Origin: Massilia violaceinigra
GTDB taxonomy: Bacteria; Pseudomonadota; Gammaproteobacteria; Burkholderiales; Burkholderiaceae_D
Length of the DNA stretch: 64,000 nt
Assembly: GCF_002752675.1 (NCBI RefSeq)
Contig: NZ_CP024608.1
Span: forward strand, 5,332,001-5,396,000
Reading direction: 5' to 3'
The first letter of the stretch is position 1. Each line of letters begins with the position of its first letter. Below the pieces are notes generated by a model. It did no database searches, was not told the DNA's origin, and was given only the letters and a program-made list of their open reading frames with translations. This document shows, in pieces, positions 57,366 through 64,000 of the stretch. The position numbers and the translations under genes are program-made.

Positions 57366-58549
57366 AGGCTGTGCGCTCGGTGCGCATCGATACGCTGCGC
57401 GGGATTGCCGTCTTCGGTATTTTGGTGGTCAACGTCTGGGGCTTCACGTTCGGCAGCAGCCTGTCGCGTTACGGCGTTCTGGGCGAGCACGCGGCGCTGG
57501 CCGACAAGCTGGTCGTGTTCCTGATTGCCGCCTTGGCGGAACAGAAGTTCTATCCCATTTTCGCCTTCCTGTTCGGCGCCGGCTTCGCGCTCCAGACGGG
57601 CGGGCGCCGGGCCCTTGGTCCGCAGCTCGATATAATCAAAATGACTTACCTGCGCCGCGCAACCTGGCTGCTGGGATGCGGCCTGCTGCATGGCACGCTG
57701 CTGTGGTTCGGCGATATTTTGACCGTGTATGCGGTTTGCAGCTTCTGGCTCGTGACGCAGGCGGGACGCCGGCTGGCCGATATCGTCCGTGCGCTGCGCT
57801 GGGTGGTCGCGCTCAATGTGGCAGCGATGATGTTCACGGCTTATTTAACCTATGAGCTGATGGCGATGACGCCGGACGTCATCGCCTGGGCCGTTGGCGA
57901 GAGTGCGCGCGCGCATGCCGTGTACACCCAGGGAACGCTGATGGCGATTGCGCAGGAACGGTTGCTCGATTTCTGGAACAATCTGGTTAGTGCGCTGTTT
58001 TTCCTGCCCAAGGTGGCGCTGCTGTTCCTCATGGGCGTCATCAGCGTGCGCCTCGGCTGGCTCACGCGTCCGCAGCGCCACCGCGCGCTGTGGCGCAAGG
58101 TACTGCTGGCCGCACTGTGGATCGGCGTGCCGGTCAACCTGTTATGGGGCTGGGCCGCGCTGCGCGATGCGATCAATCCCATGGCCGGTGCGCCGTTGGC
58201 GGCGCTGGTCTTGATGCTGGTCGAAGTGGCCGGGCCGTTGCTGGCGGCCGGCTACGTTGCCGCGCTCATGTGCGCCTCTGAGCGGGTGGTGGCGCCCCTG
58301 GCGCAGTGCTTCGCCGCGGTCGGGCGCATGGCGCTGACCAACTACCTGATGCAGTCGGTCTTGTGCGGCTTTCTGCTGCAAGGGGCAGGGCTTGGCCTCG
58401 GCGCGGTGCTCTCGCGCGGCGCGCTGGTCGGCGTGTGCGCGTTGATCATGATCGTGCAGGTGCTGCTCAGCCGCTGGTGGATGCGGCACCATGCCCAGGG
58501 GCCTGTCGAGGCCCTGTGGCGCCGCTTTACGGCGGGTGCCCGCCAATAG
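57362..58549 (+). CDS. DUF418 membrane protein (YeiB type)
   Basis: The product is 395 residues with about eight to ten membrane helices. The opening R-x-D-T-L-R-G-I-A-V-F-G-I-L-V-V-N and F-x-x-L-F-G-A-G-F are the DUF1624/DUF418 signature. Such proteins resemble acyltransferase-3 family enzymes, but their substrate is unknown. It is last in the hydrolase-ldcA-oxidoreductase operon. Confidence 0.9.
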   Translation: MKAVRSVRIDTLRGIAVFGILVVNVWGFTFGSSLSRYGVLGEHAALADKLVVFLIAALAEQKFYPIFAFLFGAGFALQTGGRRALGPQLDIIKMTYLRRATWLLGCGLLHGTLLWFGDILTVYAVCSFWLVTQAGRRLADIVRALRWVVALNVAAMMFTAYLTYELMAMTPDVIAWAVGESARAHAVYTQGTLMAIAQERLLDFWNNLVSALFFLPKVALLFLMGVISVRLGWLTRPQRHRALWRKVLLAALWIGVPVNLLWGWAALRDAINPMAGAPLAALVLMLVEVAGPLLAAGYVAALMCASERVVAPLAQCFAAVGRMALTNYLMQSVLCGFLLQGAGLGLGAVLSRGALVGVCALIMIVQVLLSRWWMRHHAQGPVEALWRRFTAGARQ

Positions 58550-58557
58550 GGCCCCGG

Positions 58558-58938
58558 TCAGGCAAGGCTCATATGGCCGGCGAGGATTTGCCACTGGCCG
58601 CCATCGTCGGGCGCGCGCCAGGTGCGGGTGCAGCGCAGGTCGAGATTGAACGGCGACTCGCCAAAGCTGCCCGCGAGGCTCATCCGCGCCGAGATGACGC
58701 CAAGGCGCCCGTCCGCCACGACCTGTCGCTCGGCCACCGCGATCGCCGTGAACTTGAGCAGGCCGGAACGGTGCATGTCGAGATCCTGCTCCTTGCCGAT
58801 CACCTGGCCCATGTGGGTGGTAAACAGCAGGGCGGGTGAAATGAGGCGGTCGAGCGCCTCCACGTCGCCCGTGAGCATGGCGAGGCGCAGCTGTTCTTCC
58901 AGCCCGATGATGTGCTCTTGCGCTTCCTTGTTGTGCAT
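58558..58938 (-). CDS. NTF2-like/SnoaL-family protein
   Basis: The product is 126 residues, with the DUF4440-type pattern LEEQLRLAMLTGDVEALDRL followed by ISPALLFTTHMG and a closing W-Q-I-L-A-G-H. No signal peptide is present. It is convergent with the DUF418 gene, with 8 bases between stops. The role is unknown. Confidence 0.8.
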   Translation of the reverse strand: MHNKEAQEHIIGLEEQLRLAMLTGDVEALDRLISPALLFTTHMGQVIGKEQDLDMHRSGLLKFTAIAVAERQVVADGRLGVISARMSLAGSFGESPFNLDLRCTRTWRAPDDGGQWQILAGHMSLA

Positions 58939-58952
58939 GGTGTACCCCGGAT

Positions 58953-58977
58953 AAAAAAGCCAGGCATGACGCCTGGC
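58953..58977 (-). terminator. Rho-independent terminator
   Basis: On the minus strand the perfect stem GCCAGGC / GCCTGGC with a 5-base loop is followed by six T. It ends the outer-membrane barrel transcript. Confidence 0.85.
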
Positions 58978-58989
58978 GTGGTCGGTGTT

Positions 58990-59517
58990 TCAGAACTGGT
59001 AGCGGAATCCCGTCGAGATCACCGTGACCTTGGTTTTAGTCAGGCGCATCGCTTCCGCGTTGATCGACAAGTTTGGATTGAACCTGAAACTCACGCCAGC
59101 GCCGATACTCGGATCGGTTTCGTTATAATCGCTGTCGCGCGCGGAAAAGGCCCGCATTTTAGTGCGGCCAATGCCCGCGCGGCCGGTCAGGCTGAAACGT
59201 CCGCCCAGGGGAATGGCGCCCGTGACGGCGACGCCATAATGGTCCTCCGGGTAATACTCGTTCGTCCGGTAGGCGCTAAACGGGTTGTGGATGAAGCTGA
59301 GCGTGGTATTGAATACTTCCATACCCAGATAGGTATTGAACTGATAGCCGGCGCGCAGTCCGAACGACAACTCGTCGCGCTCGAACTGGTTGTTCGACGA
59401 GGAAGCCTGGCCGATATGGGAGCTTGCATACGCGCCGGCACCGTCCGGGGCCGCCGAAGCGGGCATGGAGAAGCTGGCGGCCAAGGCCACGAGGGCGCCG
59501 CTGAACAGTATTCGCAT
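58990..59517 (-). CDS. Outer-membrane beta-barrel protein
   Basis: The product is 175 residues with a signal peptide (MRILFSGALVALAASFSMPA). The mature part is an eight-stranded small barrel (OmpA/OmpX-like) with strands such as ELSFGLRAGYQFNTYLGMEV and a terminal aromatic FRYQF. It has its own promoter and terminator. Function is unknown. Small barrels of this type act in adhesion or envelope integrity. Confidence 0.85.
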   Translation of the reverse strand: MRILFSGALVALAASFSMPASAAPDGAGAYASSHIGQASSSNNQFERDELSFGLRAGYQFNTYLGMEVFNTTLSFIHNPFSAYRTNEYYPEDHYGVAVTGAIPLGGRFSLTGRAGIGRTKMRAFSARDSDYNETDPSIGAGVSFRFNPNLSINAEAMRLTKTKVTVISTGFRYQF

Positions 59518-59576
59518 AATTTATCCTGATAGGTTTGTGCGATAGCCGGACGAGTAATTGGCTATTGCTATCGAGA

Positions 59577-59607
59577 ATTATAGCCGGGTTGATGGTGGAA
59601 TTGTCAA
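59577..59607 (-). promoter_or_regulatory. Sigma-70-like promoter of barrel gene
   Basis: On the minus strand, perfect TTGACA and TATAAT boxes are separated by 19 bases, which is long. They lie about 60 bases upstream of the barrel start. Confidence 0.5.
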
Positions 59608-59759
59608 TTCTGTTATTAATGCAACATAATATGAGAGAAATAGACCGTTTTCTGTCTGTTTGACGGGTTCATATATGCATGAACTGGCGTCTTTCCAACG
59701 TGAAAAATCATTGCATCCGGGCGGCCGCGACCCGTTTATCGCGGCACGTGAAGGGTCAT

Positions 59760-60356
59760 ATGAAGAAAATCGTCTCGCTATTTCAACGCAATTACGATGG
59801 CGACCGCCAGGTGCGCGACGAGGTCGTGCCCGGGGCCGAGTGGGTCGCCGCTGGCGAAGGCATGGCAACGCGCAAGTGGGACGGCATGGCCGTCATGGTC
59901 GCCAACGGCGCGATCTTCAAGCGCTACGACGCGAAAGCGGGCCGCACGCCACCCGCCGATTTCATGCCCGCGCAGCCGGCGGCGGATGAGGCGACCGGCC
60001 ACTGGCCGGGCTGGGTTCCGGCGGTGGGACCGGACTCGGCGCGCATTATCGAAGGGGTGGAGTGGGGCGTGCGTACGCTATTCGGCGGCGGTCCGGTTCC
60101 CGACGGCACGTATGAAGTGTGCGGGCCGAAAATCGGCACGCGCCACGGCGCCAATCCCGAGCGCCTGACCGAACATATTCTGGTCCCGCATGGCAAGGAT
60201 CCATTGCCGGAATGCCCGCGCACCTTCAACGCCTTGCGCGAGTATCTGACCGTGCATGTCATCGAAGGTATTGTCTGGCATCACCCTGATGGGCGCATGG
60301 CGAAGATCAAGGCGAGCGATTTCGGCATCAAGCGCGTGCAGTCATCGACAACGTGA
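59760..60356 (+). CDS. RNA-ligase-like protein (DUF5565)
   Basis: The product is 198 residues from the ATG with GAAGGG upstream. The nucleotidyltransferase motif I K-x-D-G is K39-W-D-G42, in ATRKWDGMAV. Later conserved features include VEWGV, EVCGPKIG and MAKIKASDFGI (motif V type K-x-K). The small size and order of motifs fit DUF5565/RNA ligase-like proteins. It would join or repair RNA using a covalent nucleotidyl-lysine. No toxin or tRNA partner is adjacent, except the effector-like gene downstream. Confidence 0.75.
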   Translation: MKKIVSLFQRNYDGDRQVRDEVVPGAEWVAAGEGMATRKWDGMAVMVANGAIFKRYDAKAGRTPPADFMPAQPAADEATGHWPGWVPAVGPDSARIIEGVEWGVRTLFGGGPVPDGTYEVCGPKIGTRHGANPERLTEHILVPHGKDPLPECPRTFNALREYLTVHVIEGIVWHHPDGRMAKIKASDFGIKRVQSSTT

Positions 60357-60477
60357 ATTTCCGTTCATTTCGCCAGCCTTGCATCAATCGGTTGCCGTGC
60401 ACATAGGGCGATTTGCGGGGTTGAAAAACCGTGGGCGTGATATGCTGGACTTGCCATCTTTAGTATAAAGGCCGACG

Positions 60478-61056
60478 ATGAAAACAACCGTGCCGGCGCA
60501 GGTCGGGCAAGTACGCAATGCAGTTGCCGCGCAAGGGATGACGGGTTTCGTGGACTCCCGCCCGGCTGCGTTCGCGCAGCGCACGTTGCAAGCGATGATT
60601 CATGGCAGCCCTCGCGTCGTTCGGCAAGAGGCGCGCGCTGATGCGATGCAACATGGCGCATTGCAGCGGGCGGGAAGTAAAAAAATTGTTCAAGCGAAAG
60701 CGAGCGAGAGCAATCCGGCGCAGCTGCAACAGGCTCTTGCGCGCTCCTGGAATACGACGGGGTTGCCTGATAAGCTACAGAGCAATGCTCAAAGGCCATC
60801 TCTCGCTGCTCCCCGGCAGCCCGGCAGCCAAACCACAGTGCAACTGCTGGACAACCCCGCCGCTCATATTAACGAGGATTCCCCTGTGAACATTGGCTTC
60901 GGAATGAACCACGTGGCTCCAGCGACTGAATTTACGAGCTATAACGCATTCAAGAAAGCGACTGCGCGAGGGGCGTTAAACACCATCATCAACATCGATG
61001 ACAGCGAGCTGCACACCGAACTAATGCAAATGATCGGGCAAGTGACTCCGGCGTAG
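60478..61056 (+). CDS. Effector-like protein, N-terminal part, ends at amber codon
   Basis: The product is 192 residues. Residues 24-50 carry the tag FVDSRPAAFAQRTLQAMIHG followed by SPR. Residues 91-102 (WNTTGLPDKLQS) match the entry to the DUF4157 domain of the 8556 gene, but the DUF4157 core is absent. A short unique region (INEDSPVNIGFGMNHVAPAT) follows. The frame stops with TAG at 61054 and continues open for 118 codons. No ribosome site is obvious, and a TATAAA lies only 9 bases upstream of the ATG. Confidence 0.65.
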   Translation: MKTTVPAQVGQVRNAVAAQGMTGFVDSRPAAFAQRTLQAMIHGSPRVVRQEARADAMQHGALQRAGSKKIVQAKASESNPAQLQQALARSWNTTGLPDKLQSNAQRPSLAAPRQPGSQTTVQLLDNPAAHINEDSPVNIGFGMNHVAPATEFTSYNAFKKATARGALNTIINIDDSELHTELMQMIGQVTPA

Positions 61057-61410
61057 CACATAAGTCCAAGTGGAAATATTCCGTGCTTGACCTCAACAAA
61101 CTACGAATGGATAACGACTTTTCCAGGAAGCGAACATGTATCGGAATCTGACGTGCCGTACTACGGTGGCGTCCGGCCCTTGCAGTTCGGGCTGAACCGG
61201 CGGGATTCAGGCAAGTACTGGATAGCGCACTTATTCTATCCGGGCCCAGCTGATTCCGACGCCAATTGGATGCAGCAACACGAGGAGGACCACCGGGTAG
61301 CGGACCACCATCAAAGAAGGAGCGACGAAAGCGAGGCGATCATGAACGATTACTACGCTAGCCTGCCTCCACCGGCGCAAGCCTCTCCCGATGATTCCGC
61401 CACGCCCTGA
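61057..61410 (+). pseudogene. Distal part of the effector-like gene after an in-frame stop
   Basis: The same frame continues without a further stop for 117 codons, from HISPSGNIPC through PYYGGVRPLQFGLNRR, SGKYWIAHLFYPGP and MQQHEEDHRVADHHQRR. No start codon with a ribosome site precedes it. It is either the lost C-terminal effector domain of a mutated gene or is made by amber readthrough. I do not recognise its fold. Confidence 0.6.
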
Positions 61411-61502
61411 CGCGGAGCGCAAGCTACGCAGTTATTCATTCCAAACGCGGCGGACAGGCCACGTCTTTTCGCGGCAGGCACAGTAGCAGGCATCGCCTAT
61501 TG

Positions 61503-61508
61503 TATAAT
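61503..61508 (+). promoter_or_regulatory. TATAAT -10 element of ybiT
   Basis: A perfect TATAAT lies 51 bases upstream of the ybiT start. The -35 match is weak. Confidence 0.45.
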
Positions 61509-61559
61509 GGCCGATTAGCGCTCAGCGCCTGTTTCCATTCGCAAAAGACCCAATCCAGC

Positions 61560-63158
61560 ATGCTATCCACAGCTAACATCACGATGCAGTTCGGCGCCAA
61601 GCCGCTGTTTGAGAACATCTCCGTCAAATTCGGTGACGGCAACCGTTACGGCCTGATCGGCGCGAATGGTTGCGGCAAGTCGACCTTCATGAAGATCCTC
61701 GGTGGCGACCTCGAGCCATCGGGCGGCACTGTCATGCTCGACACCAACGAGCGCCTGGGCAAGCTGCGCCAGGACCAGTTTGCGTTCGAAGACATGCGCG
61801 TGCTGGACGTGGTCATGATGGGCCACACCGAGCTGTGGAACGCCATTTCCGAGCGCGACGCCATCTACGCCAACCCGGAAGCGACCGACGACGACTACAT
61901 GCACGCGGCCGAGCTCGAAAGCAAGGTCGCCGAATACGACGGCTACTCGGCCGAAGCGCGCGCCGGCGAACTGCTGCTCGGCGCCGGCGTCTCGATCGAC
62001 CAGCACCAGGGCCCGATGAGCGCCGTGGCGCCGGGCTGGAAGCTGCGCGTGCTGCTGGCGCAGGCCCTGTTCTCGAACCCGGACATCCTGCTGCTCGACG
62101 AGCCGACCAACAATCTGGACATCAACACGATTCGCTGGCTCGAAGACGTACTCAACGACCGCAATTCGACCATGGTCATCATTTCCCACGATCGCCACTT
62201 CCTGAACCAGGTGTGCACGCACGTGGCCGACATGGATTACGGCACGCTCAAGGTGTACCCGGGCAATTACGACGAGTACATGTTCGCCTCGACCCAGGCG
62301 CGCAACCAGCAACTGGCCAACAATGCCAAGGCCAAAGAAAAAGTCGCCGAGCTGCAAGACTTTGTGCGCCGCTTCGCCGCCAACAAATCCAAGGCGCGCC
62401 AGGCAACATCGCGCGCCAAGCAGATCGACAAGATCAAGGTCGACGACATCAAGCCGTCGTCGCGCGCCTACCCGTTCGTGCGCTTCGAAGCCGAGAAGAA
62501 ACTGCACCGCCTGGCGGTGGAAGTTGAAGGCATTTCCAAGAAATACGACCGTCAGCTGTTCAAGAATTTCAGCATCATGGTCGAAGCCGGCGAGCGCATC
62601 GCGATCATCGGCGCCAACGGTGCCGGCAAAACCACCTTGCTGCGTTCGATCGGTTCCGAGCTGACCGGTTTGCAGCCGGACACGGGGCGCGTCAAGTGGG
62701 CCGAGAATGCCAACGTCGGCTACATGCCGCAAGATCCGACCGAAGAATTCGCGACCGATGCGGTCCTGACCGACTGGATCGGCCAGTGGACCAAGGAAGG
62801 CGACGACGACCAGGCTGTGCGTTCCATCCTCGGGCGCCTGCTGTTCGGCGGCGACGACGTGAAGAAATCGGTACGCGTGCTGTCCGGCGGTGAAAAAGGC
62901 CGCATGATGTACGGCAAGCTGATGCTCGGCCGCCACAACGTCATGCTGCTCGACGAGCCGACCAACCACATGGACATGGAATCGATCGAGTCGCTGAACA
63001 TTGCGCTCGAAAAATATACCGGCACCCTGATTTTCGTCTCCCACGACCGCGAGTTCGTGTCCTCGCTGGCCAACCGCATCCTCGAAATCAAGGAAAACGA
63101 AATCGTCGACTTCCGCGGCAACTACGAAGATTACCTGACGAGCCAGGGTATCGACTAA
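61560..63158 (+). CDS. ybiT: ABC-F ATPase, YbiT subfamily
   Basis: The product is 532 residues, equal to E. coli YbiT. Two ABC domains are complete: Walker [10 protein letters not shown] and GANGAGKTT, Walker [13 protein letters not shown] and [11 protein letters not shown], and signature SGGEKGR in the second. The linker is about 80 residues. ABC-F proteins bind the ribosome E site and rescue stalled translation. The start at 61560 is supported by its [12 protein letters not shown] match to the family and by the upstream promoter. Confidence 0.95.
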   Translation: MLSTANITMQFGAKPLFENISVKFGDGNRYGLIGANGCGKSTFMKILGGDLEPSGGTVMLDTNERLGKLRQDQFAFEDMRVLDVVMMGHTELWNAISERDAIYANPEATDDDYMHAAELESKVAEYDGYSAEARAGELLLGAGVSIDQHQGPMSAVAPGWKLRVLLAQALFSNPDILLLDEPTNNLDINTIRWLEDVLNDRNSTMVIISHDRHFLNQVCTHVADMDYGTLKVYPGNYDEYMFASTQARNQQLANNAKAKEKVAELQDFVRRFAANKSKARQATSRAKQIDKIKVDDIKPSSRAYPFVRFEAEKKLHRLAVEVEGISKKYDRQLFKNFSIMVEAGERIAIIGANGAGKTTLLRSIGSELTGLQPDTGRVKWAENANVGYMPQDPTEEFATDAVLTDWIGQWTKEGDDDQAVRSILGRLLFGGDDVKKSVRVLSGGEKGRMMYGKLMLGRHNVMLLDEPTNHMDMESIESLNIALEKYTGTLIFVSHDREFVSSLANRILEIKENEIVDFRGNYEDYLTSQGID

Positions 63159-63281
63159 GGCCGGGAGCGGGGCGCCCGGCGTCCCGTTCGGCTTTGTGGG
63201 GCAGGGCGGGCACCGAGGTGCCCGCGCGCCATTTCACGGCCGCCTCCTGCAACGATTTCTCTCTTGTGAGATAGTACCGAC

Positions 63282-64000
63282 ATGAACATTCTCCCTATCA
63301 AAACCATTGAATACGAGCATCCTCAAGCCGGCCTGAGCTGCACCGCGCAAGCTTGGGCACGCACGCCGGCCGCGCCGTCCGCCGCCGAAAAAACGGCGCT
63401 CAAGGAACGCATCAAGCGCTTGCTGAAAGAACGCGAAGCGGTGCTCGTCGCCCACTATTACGTGGATGGCGACCTGCAGGACCTGGCAGAGGAAACCGGC
63501 GGCTGCGTCTCCGATTCGCTCGAAATGGCGCGCTTTGGCCGCGATCATCCGGCAAAAACGCTGGTGGTCGCCGGCGTGCGTTTCATGGGCGAGACCGCCA
63601 AGATCCTCAGCCCCGAAAAACGCATCCTGATGCCCGACCTCGACGCCACCTGTTCGCTCGACCTGGGTTGCCCGGCGGACGAATTCTCGGCTTTTTGCGA
63701 CGCCCATCCCGACCGCACCGTCGTGGTCTACGCCAACACCAGCGCCGCCGTCAAGGCGCGCGCCGACTGGATGGTGACCTCGTCCATCGGACTCGACATC
63801 GTGGCCCACCTGCATGCGCAGGGCAAGAAAATCCTGTGGGCACCGGACAAGCACCTCGGCTCCTACATTCAAAAGCAAACCGGCGCCGACATGCTGCTGT
63901 GGCAGGGCTCCTGCCTGGTGCACGACGAATTCAAGGGCGTCGAACTCGACTTGCTCAAAGCCGAGCATCCTGAAGCGAGGGTGCTGGTCCATCCGGAGTC
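63282..64000 (+). CDS. nadA: Quinolinate synthase, 5' part
   Basis: The product is truncated by the window end: 239 of about 370 residues are present. NadA condenses iminoaspartate with dihydroxyacetone phosphate to quinolinate for NAD synthesis, using a [4Fe-4S] cluster. The first cluster Cys is C124 in [27 protein letters not shown] and [18 protein letters not shown] are conserved. The start has a weak ribosome site and follows ybiT by about 120 bases. Confidence 0.93.
   Translation, partial: MNILPIKTIEYEHPQAGLSCTAQAWARTPAAPSAAEKTALKERIKRLLKEREAVLVAHYYVDGDLQDLAEETGGCVSDSLEMARFGRDHPAKTLVVAGVRFMGETAKILSPEKRILMPDLDATCSLDLGCPADEFSAFCDAHPDRTVVVYANTSAAVKARADWMVTSSIGLDIVAHLHAQGKKILWAPDKHLGSYIQKQTGADMLLWQGSCLVHDEFKGVELDLLKAEHPEARVLVHPE

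Noticed and set aside
63161..63226. GC-rich hairpins after ybiT
   Set aside because: Two inverted repeats are visible (GCCGGG / CCCGGC and GGGCACC / GGTGCCC), but neither has a T run, so I do not call a terminator.

Overview
This is high-GC DNA with long, tightly packed reading frames and no tRNA, rRNA or CRISPR array that I can see. A DUF2863 protein, many hybrid histidine kinases and GGDEF/EAL proteins, a YbiT-type ABC-F protein and a queE-queD-tadA block suggest a betaproteobacterium. An Oxalobacteraceae member such as Massilia or Duganella is my best guess. This is inferred from gene content only.

Layout. 1-4.7 kb: end of acpH, small secreted or enzyme genes, and a decayed patch holding two remnants of a peptidase-C39 (bacteriocin-type) ABC transporter. 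4.9-20.6 kb: a signalling block with three hybrid histidine kinases and a PAS-GGDEF-EAL protein, together with a DUF2863 protein, a Nudix hydrolase, two paralogous secreted NTF2-like proteins and a large DUF4157 effector-like gene (8.6-11.1 kb). 20.9-27.5 kb: a wHTH/DUF5985 operon, a LysE/NIPSNAP operon divergent from a WYL regulator, a secreted DNA/RNA nuclease and a GH19 chitinase lipoprotein. 27.5-33.5 kb: an accessory patch with gene fragments (TonB-like, frameshifted SnoaL, PhaC start), an isochorismatase-like hydrolase, an AraC regulator and a glycosyltransferase effector-like gene. 33.5-42.0 kb: a DUF2382 stress pair, an M16 peptidase, a DUF4034 protein, and a LysR regulator divergent from ridA and an Old Yellow Enzyme gene. 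42.1-43.9 kb: an IS66 remnant with a complete IS5-family element inserted in its tnpB. 44.3-52.3 kb: a four-gene operon (binding protein, hybrid kinase, REC-kinase, porin-like barrel), a diguanylate cyclase and a NarX-type kinase. 52.4-64 kb: queE-queD-tadA, a frameshifted hydrolase, ldcA, an oxidoreductase and a DUF418 protein, then an outer-membrane barrel, an RNA ligase, a third effector-like gene broken by an amber codon, ybiT and the start of nadA.

Most notable. Three distant genes (8.6, 32.0 and 60.5 kb) carry the same N-terminal signature: D-x-R-P, then a Gln-rich amphipathic stretch, then S-P-R. This resembles the N-terminus of DUF4157 proteins linked to extracellular contractile injection systems. 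One continues into a DUF4157 HExxH domain and a C-terminal OTU-like cysteine protease fold. The second continues into a TcdA/TcdB-like glycosyltransferase. The third has an unrecognised C-terminus. No injection-system structural genes lie in the window, so these look like dispersed, orphan effectors sharing one delivery tag.
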